DNA of 64,000 nucleotides from CAVZTX01 sp963778375. GTDB taxonomy: Bacteria > Chloroflexota > Ktedonobacteria > Ktedonobacterales > Ktedonobacteraceae. Under the pieces are notes generated by a model that saw only the letters and a list, made by a program, of their open reading frames with translations, had not been told where the DNA came from and made no database searches. Below, piece by piece: positions 52,723-62,319 of this stretch (its first letter is position 1; each line of letters starts with the position of its first letter). The stretch is from contig CAVZTX010000029.1 in assembly GCA_963778375.1 (NCBI GenBank), positions 1 to 64,000 on the forward strand. Direction: 5' to 3'. Made by a program: the position numbers and the translations under genes.

Positions 52723-53049
52723 TCATTGCTCGCCCAGGTTTCCCAGTTCTGTCAAAATCTCGTTCGTCGTCCTTCGCAACCTCTTATTCGCCTCCTCCAA
52801 ATCAATAACTGATTTGACGAAGCCATTGTACTCGCGCCTGAACAGCCAGAACATAATTGCAAGCGTTGCGATCCACCAGATCGCTTCAACCACCAGCGTA
52901 ACCGGGAATGGAACGTTTCGGCCAGGCGGAGTGAGGAAGAAGAGCGATTGCACAATAATCCAGCCAACCAGGGCAATGAACTGGACCGATAGAAACCATT
53001 GAACTCTGTGGGCGCGATCTCTCAAAGTTGGTGTTGCCATCGATGCCAT
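52723..53049 (-). CDS. Small membrane protein with coiled-coil tail
   Basis: The product of 108 residues starts MASMATPTLRDRAHRVQWFL with GGAGG ten bases upstream. Helices QFIALVGWIIVQSLFFL and VTLVVEAIWWIATLAIMFWL are followed by a heptad-like tail (VIDLEEANKRLRRTTNEILT). The longer frame to 53148 lacks a ribosome site. Similar short proteins with two helices and a coiled coil are common in Chloroflexota; the function is unknown. Confidence 0.7.
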   Translation of the reverse strand: MASMATPTLRDRAHRVQWFLSVQFIALVGWIIVQSLFFLTPPGRNVPFPVTLVVEAIWWIATLAIMFWLFRREYNGFVKSVIDLEEANKRLRRTTNEILTELGNLGEQ

Positions 53050-53538
53050 CGATGAATGTCCTCCTTCTTCTAACTGCAAACCTCTCGTTACATCGTGGAG
53101 AGTGGATCTCCCAACAATATATATACACTCTTGAAAGAGAATAAACAAGAGGTGTGATTCTCAATGGATATGTTACAATATGCTTAACGCTTGTTCATGA
53201 TTGAAAAGTAGCGGAGAAAGAACCATGAAGACCCTGCACTTTGAAACTGTACTCGCGCCGTAATGTGAAAGAATATTGGGTTGTGAATTGGCAAGGGTGA
53301 ACCGTTGAGATCTATGGAAGAGAAGACGCGGTGCAAACGCTTGGAAGGACGCTTGAGGAAAGTGATGTGCTACAATCTCCACTTTTGCCAGGATTTAGTT
53401 GCAAAGTAAGTCAACTTTTTAGTAGTCTCTAAGGTAAAAAGACACCCAGGCTGTTATGTTATCTGGCATAACCTGGATGTCTTTTTTCCTCCGCTGCTAA
53501 GGCCATTTACATTCACAGGCAAGAGCGAACGCTAACCC
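53050..53538. other. Intergenic region
   Basis: No gene is supported; a 69-codon minus-strand frame (53173-53382) has no family signal. The region contains the promoter area of the small membrane gene and ends in a terminator hairpin at 53436-53487. Confidence 0.45.
53436..53487. terminator. Rho-independent terminator
   Basis: AAAAAGACACCCAGG pairs with CCTGGATGTCTTTTTT (one internal mismatch each side) around a loop, TGTTATGTTATCTGGCA. A T-run on the plus strand and an A-run at the other side allow use in both directions. It lies behind the acyl-CoA dehydrogenase gene. Confidence 0.8.
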
Positions 53539-54708
53539 CTACTCCCACGTCCCAATCTTCACATACCCCTTCAGCAAATCCCTCGCAATAATGAAATGCT
53601 GAATCTCGTCCGTACCCTCGTAGATTCTCGTCACCCTCAAATCGCGGTACCAGCGTTCGATAGGCATCTCGCGGGTGTAGCCCATGCCGCCGTGGATTTG
53701 CATCACACGGTCGACAACACGGTTAGCCATGTTCGAGCCGTAAAGCTTGGCTATGCTCGCTTCGTGGCGGTTATCCTGACCCTGATCCACTTTCCAGGCG
53801 GCGTGCAGCGCTAACCATTTGGTTGCCTGGATTTCTACAGCGGAGTCGGCGATCATCCATTGGATGGCCTGGCGATCGGCAATCGGCTGACCGAAGGTGA
53901 CGCGTTGCTTGGAATAATCTACCGCCATTTGGAGCAGGCGCTCAGCGGTGCCGACGCAGCGCGAGGCAATCACCCACCGTCCCTGGCCAATCCATTGCAT
54001 GCCGAGGGAGAAGCCCATTCCTACCTCACCTAGGATATGGTCTTCGGGCACACGCACGTTTTCAAAGAAAAGTTCAGCAGGCGACCAGCCGCCCATTGTG
54101 GGTACCGGGCGTGATGTCCAGCCCATCGAGCGGTCTACCAGGAAGCACGTTACGCCCCCATTCTGCGGTGGTTTGCTGCGGTCGGTGACTGCGAATACCA
54201 TCGCGAAGTCGGCTTCGTTGCCGCCCGTAATAAATACCTTCTGCCCATTGATGACCCAGTGATTGCCATCTTTGACTGCGCTTGTACGAATAGCAGAGGG
54301 GTCGGAACCCGCGCCTGGCTCAGTGAGTGCAAAGCAAGATTTTCTCGTTCCTTCGATAGTCGGCACGAGATACTCGGCCTTCTGCCATTCGTTGCCATGA
54401 TACAAGATATTGTCGGCATTGCCGCCAAAGGTGAAGGGCACGAGGGTTTTCCCCAGTTCCATCGAGATCAGAGCTGTCATTACTGCTCCCAGGTTTGCTC
54501 CGCCGTATTCCTCTGGCGTGTTGATGCCCCAGAAGCCCATCTCCTTGGCCTTTGCCTGTAGTGACTCGTACAATCCTGGCTCAACGCCTGTCAAATATTT
54601 CCCTTCGTTTTGCAATACCTCGTTTTCGAGGGGCATCAGTTCACGCTCTACAAAACGCCGTACAGTCTGCTGAATCATCTTCTGTTCATCTGTGAGGGAG
54701 AAATCCAA
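53539..54708 (-). CDS. Acyl-CoA dehydrogenase
   Basis: This 389-residue FAD enzyme oxidises an acyl-CoA at the alpha-beta bond. It has FALTEPGAGSDPSAIRT and WVINGQKVFITGG (FAD/substrate region). The C-terminal section has QIHGGMGYTREMPIERWYRD and RIYEGTDEIQHFIIARDLL, the place of the catalytic Glu in short/medium-chain enzymes. A TTG at 54708, five bases after AAAGGAGG, fits best; the upstream ATG at 54762 lacks a site. It stands alone, so the chain length and pathway cannot be fixed. Confidence 0.93.
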   Translation of the reverse strand: MDFSLTDEQKMIQQTVRRFVERELMPLENEVLQNEGKYLTGVEPGLYESLQAKAKEMGFWGINTPEEYGGANLGAVMTALISMELGKTLVPFTFGGNADNILYHGNEWQKAEYLVPTIEGTRKSCFALTEPGAGSDPSAIRTSAVKDGNHWVINGQKVFITGGNEADFAMVFAVTDRSKPPQNGGVTCFLVDRSMGWTSRPVPTMGGWSPAELFFENVRVPEDHILGEVGMGFSLGMQWIGQGRWVIASRCVGTAERLLQMAVDYSKQRVTFGQPIADRQAIQWMIADSAVEIQATKWLALHAAWKVDQGQDNRHEASIAKLYGSNMANRVVDRVMQIHGGMGYTREMPIERWYRDLRVTRIYEGTDEIQHFIIARDLLKGYVKIGTWE

Positions 54709-54804
54709 GGCAACCTCCTTTGGCGGTACGTTTTGTTTGATATGCTGGTTGAGGACGATCAATACAATATATCAATTGTAGCACAGTTGACCGCCATATA
54801 TGAA

Positions 54805-56154
54805 TTAACTTACCCGTTTGTAGGCGCGATTAGCCCAGCAGAGGTAATCTTCTTGCTTGCTCGGTCCTTTTTGAAAGGTGAGTCCAAGAGGCTGTAGACC
54901 CGGACTCAACGTGACAGAAAATCGCGTTTCGTCTCTTCTCACTACGGGAAACGGTTGTCCTTCATCTCCAAATTGTATCATCAACTTGTCTTCTTTACTG
55001 AACAATGTAATGTCATTTGCTTCTGTCGCATGAATATCAGGAGAAGCATAACACCCGATGAAAGTCGCTCGTTCTTTCTCTGTTAGGGGAAGTTCCGAAG
55101 ATAATGGAGTAGGAGATATGCTTCTGGGAGAAAGCACCTGTTCAATCGCTGTTTCGAGGGTCTTCTTCAAGAGGACATTGGCTTGATTGGCCAATTCAAT
55201 CACGGCAAAACGTTGTTCTGGGAACATCTGGAGGTAACTACAAAATCCTCTTCTTCCTCCACTATGATCGAGCGAGCGCATGCCATGGTATTCCCCAACA
55301 TATAGACCATATCCATAATATCGACTTTCGACTTCATCCAGTGGCTTTGCATGCGGTTGAGAAAGTGCGGAAATCACCTCGGGATAGAGTACCTGTTCTC
55401 CATCAATCCTACCGTCATTCATAAAGGCAATACAGAAACGTGCAAGCTCAATCACGTTTGAAAAGAGGAAACCGGCAGGCCAACGCGTGGCATTATCATC
55501 ATAAGGTCGTACCACACTCCAGATTTGAGACTCATTCGCGATATGGCCTTGGGAGAAGGGATAAGTCATTGCCATGCTTGAAGAAAAGGTACTGCGTTCC
55601 ATCTTCAATGGTTTGAGTACACGCTCCGCTACAACCTGGGCATACGATTTCTTGCCTAATGCTTCGATGACGACTCCGGCAACTGCATAGCCAAGTCCCG
55701 AATAAGAAAATATGTTCCCTGGCTCGGTAAAAAAATACCTGTGATCGTAGCCACGCACAGCCTCTCCTAGCGCACTTTCATCATGAGGACCATAATCACT
55801 ATCATCGTCTTTCAAACTGGCTGTGTGGCAGAGTAATTGGTGGGTCGTCAGCGATGCAAGTTGTAGAGGGAGGTCAGGCACAAAATCACCAATTGGGTCA
55901 TGAACGTTGAGATGCTGTTCCCGCATCAGGCTTATCAATGTGTAGGCAGTAATCATCTTTGTCAACGAACCGATGCGGAAAAGCATATCGAGAGTAACAG
56001 GAGCGCCAGTTTCGCTATTTGCCATACCAAAGCCTTTAGCGAAGATTAGTTCATCTTCATAAACAACCGCTATCGCAGCTCCCGGTGCCTTCACAGATTG
56101 GAGTTCTTGATCTGCTACTTGCTCTAGCGTTTTGACTTTCTCTCTGACATCCAT
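54805..56154 (-). CDS. Serine beta-lactamase-fold hydrolase
   Basis: The product of about 449 residues begins MDVREKVKTLEQVADQEL. It has the class C/DD-peptidase-like motifs: SLTK (in RIGSLTKMI), YSG (in FSYSGLGYAV) and HSGG (in LDHSGGRRGF). A C-terminal lipocalin-like section (about 370-449) follows. Members are esterases, peptidases or beta-lactamases; the substrate is unknown. No signal peptide is seen after the chosen start. The open frame extends upstream through the TMEM175 gene, but that part is read out of frame. The ribosome site is weak. It overlaps nothing but follows that gene by 4 bp, so the two are probably coupled. Confidence 0.85.
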   Translation of the reverse strand: MDVREKVKTLEQVADQELQSVKAPGAAIAVVYEDELIFAKGFGMANSETGAPVTLDMLFRIGSLTKMITAYTLISLMREQHLNVHDPIGDFVPDLPLQLASLTTHQLLCHTASLKDDDSDYGPHDESALGEAVRGYDHRYFFTEPGNIFSYSGLGYAVAGVVIEALGKKSYAQVVAERVLKPLKMERSTFSSSMAMTYPFSQGHIANESQIWSVVRPYDDNATRWPAGFLFSNVIELARFCIAFMNDGRIDGEQVLYPEVISALSQPHAKPLDEVESRYYGYGLYVGEYHGMRSLDHSGGRRGFCSYLQMFPEQRFAVIELANQANVLLKKTLETAIEQVLSPRSISPTPLSSELPLTEKERATFIGCYASPDIHATEANDITLFSKEDKLMIQFGDEGQPFPVVRRDETRFSVTLSPGLQPLGLTFQKGPSKQEDYLCWANRAYKRVS

Positions 56155-56158
56155 TATT

Positions 56159-56800
56159 TCAAATAGACCTTTTCTCATTGTTCGTGCTGAAATGGCGTGG
56201 CACGCGAGGTGGCAAAGCAAAAAATAAAGCAAGTATGAGGTTACAGATAATGCTGGCTGGCGTATTGATCCAGGCCAATCCAAAGGCAATGAGGTAGATA
56301 AGCGGACCAAATAAATACTGCCCGCTAATAGCCGCAACGGCGCGTGTATCTACGTCTTTACCTAAGAGTCGATTGTGGTAACTGGCATAGCGCCAGAGGA
56401 GATTAAAGCAGATGGCGAGGATTACACTCGTTCCGCTGTATATAGCTGCGGCAACGTGCTGATGCGGATCAGCAGCATACTGTTGCGCAACTAAAGCAGT
56501 GGGAAAGGGAATAAAGACGATCACTAGCAAGAGTAGGAGGTTGAGCAAAAACAGGACAGTGTTCGTGCGCTTGATATAGTTAAAAAGCCTGTGATGATTG
56601 ATCCACATGATGCCGATTGTGGCAAAGCTGGCTACAAAGGCAAGCAGCGTCGACCATTGATTTAGTAATGCAGACCAGAAATGGTGATCGTCCAGAGCAT
56701 TATCTGGAGGCAACTTGAGATTTAAAACGAGCAGCGTAATTGCGACGGCGAGTACTCCATCACTAAAGGCTTCCAGGCGTCCAGTTTCTTTTTCTTCCAT
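56159..56800 (-). CDS. TMEM175-family (DUF1211) channel
   Basis: The 213-residue protein starts MEEKETGRLEAFSDGVLAVA. FSDGV is the signature of the first helix of TMEM175 potassium channels, and ITLLVLNLKLP follows. It has six helices, the single-repeat bacterial form that assembles as a tetramer. ATG 56800 with GGAG nine bases upstream is preferred to 56815. It probably forms an operon with the beta-lactamase-fold gene downstream. Confidence 0.88.
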   Translation of the reverse strand: MEEKETGRLEAFSDGVLAVAITLLVLNLKLPPDNALDDHHFWSALLNQWSTLLAFVASFATIGIMWINHHRLFNYIKRTNTVLFLLNLLLLLVIVFIPFPTALVAQQYAADPHQHVAAAIYSGTSVILAICFNLLWRYASYHNRLLGKDVDTRAVAAISGQYLFGPLIYLIAFGLAWINTPASIICNLILALFFALPPRVPRHFSTNNEKRSI

Positions 56801-56910
56801 ACGTTTGTTCTCCATTCCTCATACTGTACAGGTATTAGTGTACACACTAGATGAGGAGATGACAACGTTAGTATGGACAGGACGCACCTGTAGAGATATG
56901 CAGGTACTTC

Positions 56911-58143
56911 CTAAACCTGCTCATTCGCAATAACTACCTCCTCCTGTTCATCTTGTTTACTGTGTAAAACAGGCCCCGAAACAAGGCCTCTTGATTCAGA
57001 AATGCGCACCAGTATACCGCCTATCAGAACACATAGGCCATAAGAGGCACCTATGGCGAAGAGGGGCAGGCGGAAGTTGATCGCATAGAGCAGGCTGAAG
57101 CCGTTTGCGGCAGCAAAACCGCCGATGAGCCCAGCTGCGGTATACATGCCCTGTATTCTGGCTCTTGCGTCGATGGGTGAGGAACTGGCAACGTGCGCAT
57201 CAACGGCTGGTTGTATGAAGGAATAGATGGCACCATGAAGGATGAAAAATCCGATAATGACAATGGCTGCGTTCGCCAAGCCATAGATAATAAAAAGTGG
57301 TACCTGAGCCAGGCCGAAGATCAGAATCAGCATTGAGCGGCGTTTGCGATCGGCAATACGTCCACCGATTGGGGCCATGATGATGTTAGGGATGGCCCAG
57401 GCTACGTAAGAGAAGCCAATTACAGCTACCGATGCACCCAAGTGGTCATGCATCCAGAGTGGCATCAGGGCAATGTCGAAGCCGATATAGAGATAGTCGC
57501 CAAATGCCAGGATATATGCTCCCACAAGGGGAAGGGTGAATAGCCTTCGCAGCGGTATAGCCTTGATAGGCTCTTCATTCGTTCGGTTGCTTCGGCCTTT
57601 CACGCGTATCATTGTAATGACAAGGACCATGCCGAGCAGACGGAAAAGCACGGCTCCGATGAATGCACTGGCATAACCGGTCGTAGCTAATAACCCGCCA
57701 ATCGCAGGACCTAACAGGAAACCGGTGTTGAAGAATGCGCTGAAAATGCCATATGCCTCACCCCGTCTTTCTACCGGTACGCTATCTGCAATTAAGGCAC
57801 GGGCCGATGGCACGACTGCCGCGCCTGCTATGCCTTCCGCGAAACGTAAGACCACAAATAGGATTGGATCGGTAATGAACAAATAGGTCAGCGAAAGCCC
57901 TGCCTGTACGAAGAGGCTGACCATCATGATCGGTTTGCGTCCCCAACGGTCGGCCAGCCAACCACTTGGATATTGGAACATGAAGTTGGAGACGAGGTAG
58001 GCTGATGCCATAGCGCCAATGATAGCTAGCGATGCACCACGCGATTCGGCATATAGTATCCGCACAGGGACGACCATGCCAATACCTGTATAGGCGGCGC
58101 ATACAGCTATAGAGACTGCTAGTAGTGATCGATTTCGCAGCAT
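56911..58143 (-). CDS. MFS transporter
   Basis: The 410-residue, twelve-helix protein starts MLRNRSLLAVSIAVCAAYTG with GGGAGG four bases upstream. It has the MFS loop GWLADRWGRKP between helices 2 and 3, the antiporter motif-C-like FNTGFLLGPAIGGLL and the second-half loop GGRIADRKRRS. That pattern fits drug/H+ antiporters of the DHA1 kind. The longer frame to 58260 would add 39 residues without a ribosome site. The substrate is not predictable. Confidence 0.88.
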   Translation of the reverse strand: MLRNRSLLAVSIAVCAAYTGIGMVVPVRILYAESRGASLAIIGAMASAYLVSNFMFQYPSGWLADRWGRKPIMMVSLFVQAGLSLTYLFITDPILFVVLRFAEGIAGAAVVPSARALIADSVPVERRGEAYGIFSAFFNTGFLLGPAIGGLLATTGYASAFIGAVLFRLLGMVLVITMIRVKGRSNRTNEEPIKAIPLRRLFTLPLVGAYILAFGDYLYIGFDIALMPLWMHDHLGASVAVIGFSYVAWAIPNIIMAPIGGRIADRKRRSMLILIFGLAQVPLFIIYGLANAAIVIIGFFILHGAIYSFIQPAVDAHVASSSPIDARARIQGMYTAAGLIGGFAAANGFSLLYAINFRLPLFAIGASYGLCVLIGGILVRISESRGLVSGPVLHSKQDEQEEVVIANEQV

Positions 58144-58302
58144 CAAACCTCCCAAAAACAAAAAAGCCTTGTAGCAACAGAACAATACGTTGATTATATT
58201 CTCCTTTGCCTGATCAGCGCAAGGTAAGTTTTGTTGTGATATACTGACCATGTTTCCCAATTACACATCCATGCCTGTTCAGAAAGGAACATTACCAATA
58301 CA

Positions 58303-59589
58303 ATGAGCGATCAGCAAGTAATAGAAAATTTGCCACCCAATTATTTCTATCATCGAATGCCCAATGGTATCGAGATGGTTGGTCAATACATGCCAAGCCT
58401 CAGTTCGATCACTTTTGGTTTTCAATTGAATGCAGCCGTAATCAACGAGCCAGAGGACAAACTGGGCCTCTCGCACCTCTTTGAATATATGCTCTTCCAG
58501 GGCACAAAGCAGAAGGATGCGCGTGCCTTGAATGAGGCATTTGAGTCTCTGGGTGCACGCAAAGGTGCCAGTACAGGGTTGGAGACTGCGCAAGTCTGGG
58601 CTCAAATCGTGAACACCAAGTTTGACGCGACGCTTCAATTAATCAATGAACTCCTGCTGACATCCACCTTCCCGAAGGATGAACTGGAGCAGATGCGCAA
58701 CATCATTCTACAGGAGATTCGCCGTCGAGATGATGAGCCAATGAGCCGTATCTTTGACCTTGTACGCGCCGACTTCTATCGCGGTACCTCTCTTGGACGA
58801 CAGGTACTTGGCACGCCTGAGAGTGTGAACGGTCTGCAACAGCAGGATTTACGAGACTTCTGGAAGGCACGCTATCAGCCCAATAACACACTATTCTCGA
58901 TAGCAGGAAAGTTCGACTGGGATCACGTCGTTGAGCAAATGGAGGCGTTGTTTGCCAATTGGAGCGGAACCGCTGCCCCTTCGCCGGAACAAGTACCTCA
59001 TCCCACCAGTAGTGTCTCACTGGAGCATCAAGAGGGCAAGCAAGAGCACCTCGGCCTAATGTTCCCATTCCCCAATTATACCGATCCCGATTACTATGCC
59101 GCGATGCTAATAAGCGAGGTCTTGGGCGGAAATATGGCCTCGCGCCTGTTTGTTGAGGTGCGCGAGAAGCGCGGCCTCGTCTACGGTATCTCTGCCGGAC
59201 TTGCAAGTAATAAGCATATTGGTGCGATGCGCATCTATGCAGGCACAACACCAGTGCAAGGTCGCGAATGCTTGCAGGTTATCGTGAATGAACTACGCAA
59301 GTTAGAGCAGGAAGGTATTACTGAAGATGAAATGGCTCGCGCCAAGGTACAGTTGAAGAGTGAAAATGTGATGCGCAGCGAAGGTTCCGGTGCACGCATG
59401 GGTGCGCTCGCTCGCTCCTGGTGGTATGAACGCAAGCTACGCACCATTCAAGAGGTCAAAGAGGCTATCGATGCCGTCACGCAGGAGCAGGTGATGGATG
59501 TCCTGCATCGTTTCTCTCCGCTCGATCCCTTGACGGTGGGCGCTATTGGTCCACTTGAGCGGGATGAGTTGGTTGGGGATACCCTATAA
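58303..59589 (+). CDS. M16 peptidase-like protein with altered zinc site
   Basis: The 428-residue protein has two M16 domains, N-terminal with GLSHLFEYMLFQGTKQ and C-terminal with GGNMASRLFVEVREKRGLVY. In active M16 peptidases the motif is HxxEH; here it reads HLFEY, so the second zinc His is Tyr. The downstream Glu region (MRNIILQEIRRRDDEP) is kept. This resembles the non-catalytic subunits that pair with an active partner, as in bacterial and mitochondrial processing peptidases. No such partner gene is adjacent. The start has a rather distant AAAGGA. Confidence 0.85.
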   Translation: MSDQQVIENLPPNYFYHRMPNGIEMVGQYMPSLSSITFGFQLNAAVINEPEDKLGLSHLFEYMLFQGTKQKDARALNEAFESLGARKGASTGLETAQVWAQIVNTKFDATLQLINELLLTSTFPKDELEQMRNIILQEIRRRDDEPMSRIFDLVRADFYRGTSLGRQVLGTPESVNGLQQQDLRDFWKARYQPNNTLFSIAGKFDWDHVVEQMEALFANWSGTAAPSPEQVPHPTSSVSLEHQEGKQEHLGLMFPFPNYTDPDYYAAMLISEVLGGNMASRLFVEVREKRGLVYGISAGLASNKHIGAMRIYAGTTPVQGRECLQVIVNELRKLEQEGITEDEMARAKVQLKSENVMRSEGSGARMGALARSWWYERKLRTIQEVKEAIDAVTQEQVMDVLHRFSPLDPLTVGAIGPLERDELVGDTL

Positions 59590-59686
59590 GCACACATAGC
59601 TGAGGTCATAGAAGAAGCCTGTCGAACGGAGAGCAAAGTCCCACCCACCTTTTTCCATTCAAACAACCTTGCTCATTGAAGTAACA

Positions 59687-60750
59687 TCATTTTATCGGCA
59701 CCACCCATTCTGCCATCCATTGTCTGGCACGATGATCACGCACACGAATAACCGCTTGGTGACGATAGACCTGTATAGCAAAGGATGCTAGCACGTCGGA
59801 GTCATCAGGACGATATTCCAACGTCAAGCGGTCGGCGCTTAAGCGGGGGCCACGCCACCTACCTGTATACCAGGGCGACATCAGATTGACATGGGTCACA
59901 GGGTGATCTCCTAGCATCTCTGTAAGCACCAGGTTGGGCGATCCCCAGCCTGAATGGGTATGACCGCTAATATAGAGCACTGCGTTACGATGATCGCCAG
60001 AATAGTACGCACCTCCTGTGAGTTCTCAACGTAGAAGAAAGGGTCTTGCGAATCGTCGTCAAGGTTGCGTGCGGGGTCGCGATCCAGCACAGTATCACGC
60101 AGGGGACAGTGTGCAAAGATTATCGCAATCCGCTTACTGTGCTGCTCTAGCATGCTCTCTAAAAATAAGAGTGCCTCCGCTGAAAAAATTACGTCTGGAT
60201 TTTCTCGCTGCGCACCTGGTAAATAGGGGTCTGGCTGATCGAGCATAATGCAAACCACATCTTGGCCTGCTGTCCACGTATATCGTACAGGCTTACCCCA
60301 GGCAGCACAATACTCAGCCGCGGTAGGCCTGGCCTCCTCCTGAGATGTAGTGGCACCCCTTGCGGGTGCCAGGCTACCTGCTGTCAGGCTGCTTGATACC
60401 AGCTTGCGTTCGGGATGAAACTCGTGGTTGCCAATGCCAGGATAAAACGGCACGTTGCCAAATTGAGCCGCAAGATCCATTTTTGCGAGTTGGTAGTTCT
60501 GTGGTACCCCTGTGTCTACAACATCGCCCGGAGAGACGCAAAAAGAGGGAAAACCTTCAGCTTGCCAAAGCGTACGCAAATCCTCGAACATAGGAGCCAG
60601 GCGCTGTGAGTGCATGGCTTTCCACTGCTCGTGAGCGCGATAGTGCAGGTCGCCTATGGCCCAGAAGTAGAGTAGTTCGTGGTTAGCAATGTTGGAATGC
60701 AATTTCTCGTGCTCTTTAGATGATGAAATATCGCTCATGATTGTTTTCAT
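59687..60750 (-). CDS. Calcineurin-like metallophosphoesterase, frameshifted
   Basis: Metal motifs appear in order: AIGDLHYRAHE (D-x-H), SPGDVVD (GD-x-x-D), GIGNHEF (GNHE) and FAHCP in the first frame, and then SGHTHSGWG (GHxH) in the second. The break near 59989 is explained by one missing base before GATCATCG in minus-strand CTGGCGATCATCG. Restored, it is about 354 residues. It has the plan of phosphodiesterases or nucleotidases; no signal peptide is seen. SLAPARGATTS comes from a GTAGTGGC palindrome (60347-60374) inserted in frame in the loop after GNHE. Confidence 0.8.
60347..60374 (-). repeat. GTAGTGGC palindrome inside the metallophosphoesterase gene
   Basis: GTAGTGGCACCCCTTGCGG with GTGCCAGGC is read on the minus strand as SLAPARGATTS. 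The intergenic copy at 20155-20183 has nearly the same sequence. Confidence 0.85.
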
Positions 60751-60814
60751 AACTCCTTAGATACGTATAGGTTCTATTGTAACGTATTGCGATTAAGGAG
60801 AGGTAAAGTACCTC

Positions 60815-60842
60815 TTGTAGGCATACCCTGATCTGGTATAAT
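60815..60842 (+). promoter_or_regulatory. Promoter of the glutamine synthetase gene
   Basis: TTGTAG (60815-60820) and TATAAT (60837-60842) lie 16 bp apart, a good sigma-70-type pair about 45 bp before the start codon. Confidence 0.65.
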
Positions 60843-60887
60843 GGGGGTCACCTCTCAAATATTAGCACTGAGCGAGGGATGACAATT

Positions 60888-62303
60888 ATGGCAGAGCAAC
60901 AGGATGCGTCAGCACAGGCAGCATTTGAACGTGTGATGGCAACCATTGAGGCCGACGGTGTGCGTTTCATCAACCTGGAATTTACAGATGTCGTGGGGAT
61001 GGCAAAATGTGTCACTATTCCCGTTGAGCAGTTTCCAGATTGCGTTAGGCATGGTAAGTGGGTTGATGGTTCCGCGTTGGAGGGATTCGCCCGTATCGCT
61101 GAGAGCGATATGTATCTCTTTCCTAACCTAAATACATTTGCGGTCCTTCCAGGAAAAGTACGCCCGCAGGCAACGATCCATCCCCTACGTCTGAGTGTGA
61201 CCGACTCTATAACTGATGAGGACGTAGTTGCTCGTGTGATCTGCGATGTACGCACACCTCATGGTGAACGCTTTGATGGTGATCCACGTGCCACATTGCT
61301 GCGTGCATTGGATGTAGCGCATACAATGGGCTACAATTTCATGGCCGCTCCCGAATTAGAATTTTTCCTGTTGCACCTTGAAAACAAAACACCGACGCCC
61401 TTACCACATGATCGTGGTGGCTATTTCGACCTTTCGACTGATCTCGCAGCCGCATTACGTCGGCAGATGGTACAGGCCCTCCAACAGATGGACATTCGTA
61501 TCGAGGCCAGCCATCACGAGGTTGCAGAAGGTCAGCACGAACTGGATTTCGAGACGAATGATGCTCTGTGTATTGCTGATGGACTCATGACGGCCAAATA
61601 CGTTCTTAAAGCGATTGCGGCGCAGCACGACCTGTATGCCACTTTTCTTCCTAAACCATTCTATGGAGTGAATGGTTCTGGAATGCATACCCATCAGCAG
61701 TTAATCCATCGTGCAACGGGTCAAAATGCCTTTGTTGATGAGCGAGGCGAGTACGGGCTTTCGGATACCGGGCGTTATTACATTGCCGGACAACTGGCGC
61801 ACGCGCGTGGTATGTGCGCGATCCTCTCTCCCCTGGTCAACTCGTATAAGCGTCTGGTGCCGGGCTACGAGGCCCCGGTCTTTATCAATTGGGGACGTGT
61901 CAACCGCGAAGCGCTTATTCGTATCCCCCGTCCCAATGCCGGTCAGCAAATGTCGGCCCGCATTGAACTACGCTCCTGTGATCCCAGTTGTAATCCCTAC
62001 CTTGCCCTTGCAGTAATGTTGCGGGCAGGCCTAGACGGCATCCAGCGTAAGTTGCCCTTGCCGCCAGCTATGGACGAGAGCCTGTTTCTGCGCGACGAGG
62101 GTGAGTACCAGCGCCATCGTTCTCTGCTGCTTCCCGCGACGCTTGGCGAAGCGCTTGATGGACTGCGGGAGGATGCCTTGATACGCGAGACACTTGGCGA
62201 CTCTATCTATGAAGGCTTCATTGAGGCAAAAAGCATCGAGTGGTTAGAGTACCGCAAGCAAGTACATTCGTGGGAACTGGATCGTTACCTACCTGTGTTC
62301 TAG
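60888..62303 (+). CDS. glnA: Glutamine synthetase, type I
   Basis: GlnA joins ammonia and glutamate with ATP. The 471-residue protein has the grasp/beta domain (VRFINLEFTDVVGMAKCVTI), metal ligands in APELEFFLLH and SHHEVAEGQHELDF, the ATP/active region KPFYGVNGSGMHTHQQL, and RIELRSCDPSCNPYLALAVM. The adenylylation Tyr region of proteobacterial enzymes is not evident. ATG 60888 has GAGGG nine bases upstream; 60879 is directly at that site and unlikely. It may be one of several paralogues in the genome. A lone promoter is seen. Confidence 0.93.
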   Translation: MAEQQDASAQAAFERVMATIEADGVRFINLEFTDVVGMAKCVTIPVEQFPDCVRHGKWVDGSALEGFARIAESDMYLFPNLNTFAVLPGKVRPQATIHPLRLSVTDSITDEDVVARVICDVRTPHGERFDGDPRATLLRALDVAHTMGYNFMAAPELEFFLLHLENKTPTPLPHDRGGYFDLSTDLAAALRRQMVQALQQMDIRIEASHHEVAEGQHELDFETNDALCIADGLMTAKYVLKAIAAQHDLYATFLPKPFYGVNGSGMHTHQQLIHRATGQNAFVDERGEYGLSDTGRYYIAGQLAHARGMCAILSPLVNSYKRLVPGYEAPVFINWGRVNREALIRIPRPNAGQQMSARIELRSCDPSCNPYLALAVMLRAGLDGIQRKLPLPPAMDESLFLRDEGEYQRHRSLLLPATLGEALDGLREDALIRETLGDSIYEGFIEAKSIEWLEYRKQVHSWELDRYLPVF

Positions 62304-62319
62304 CCAGAAAGGCTCGTTC

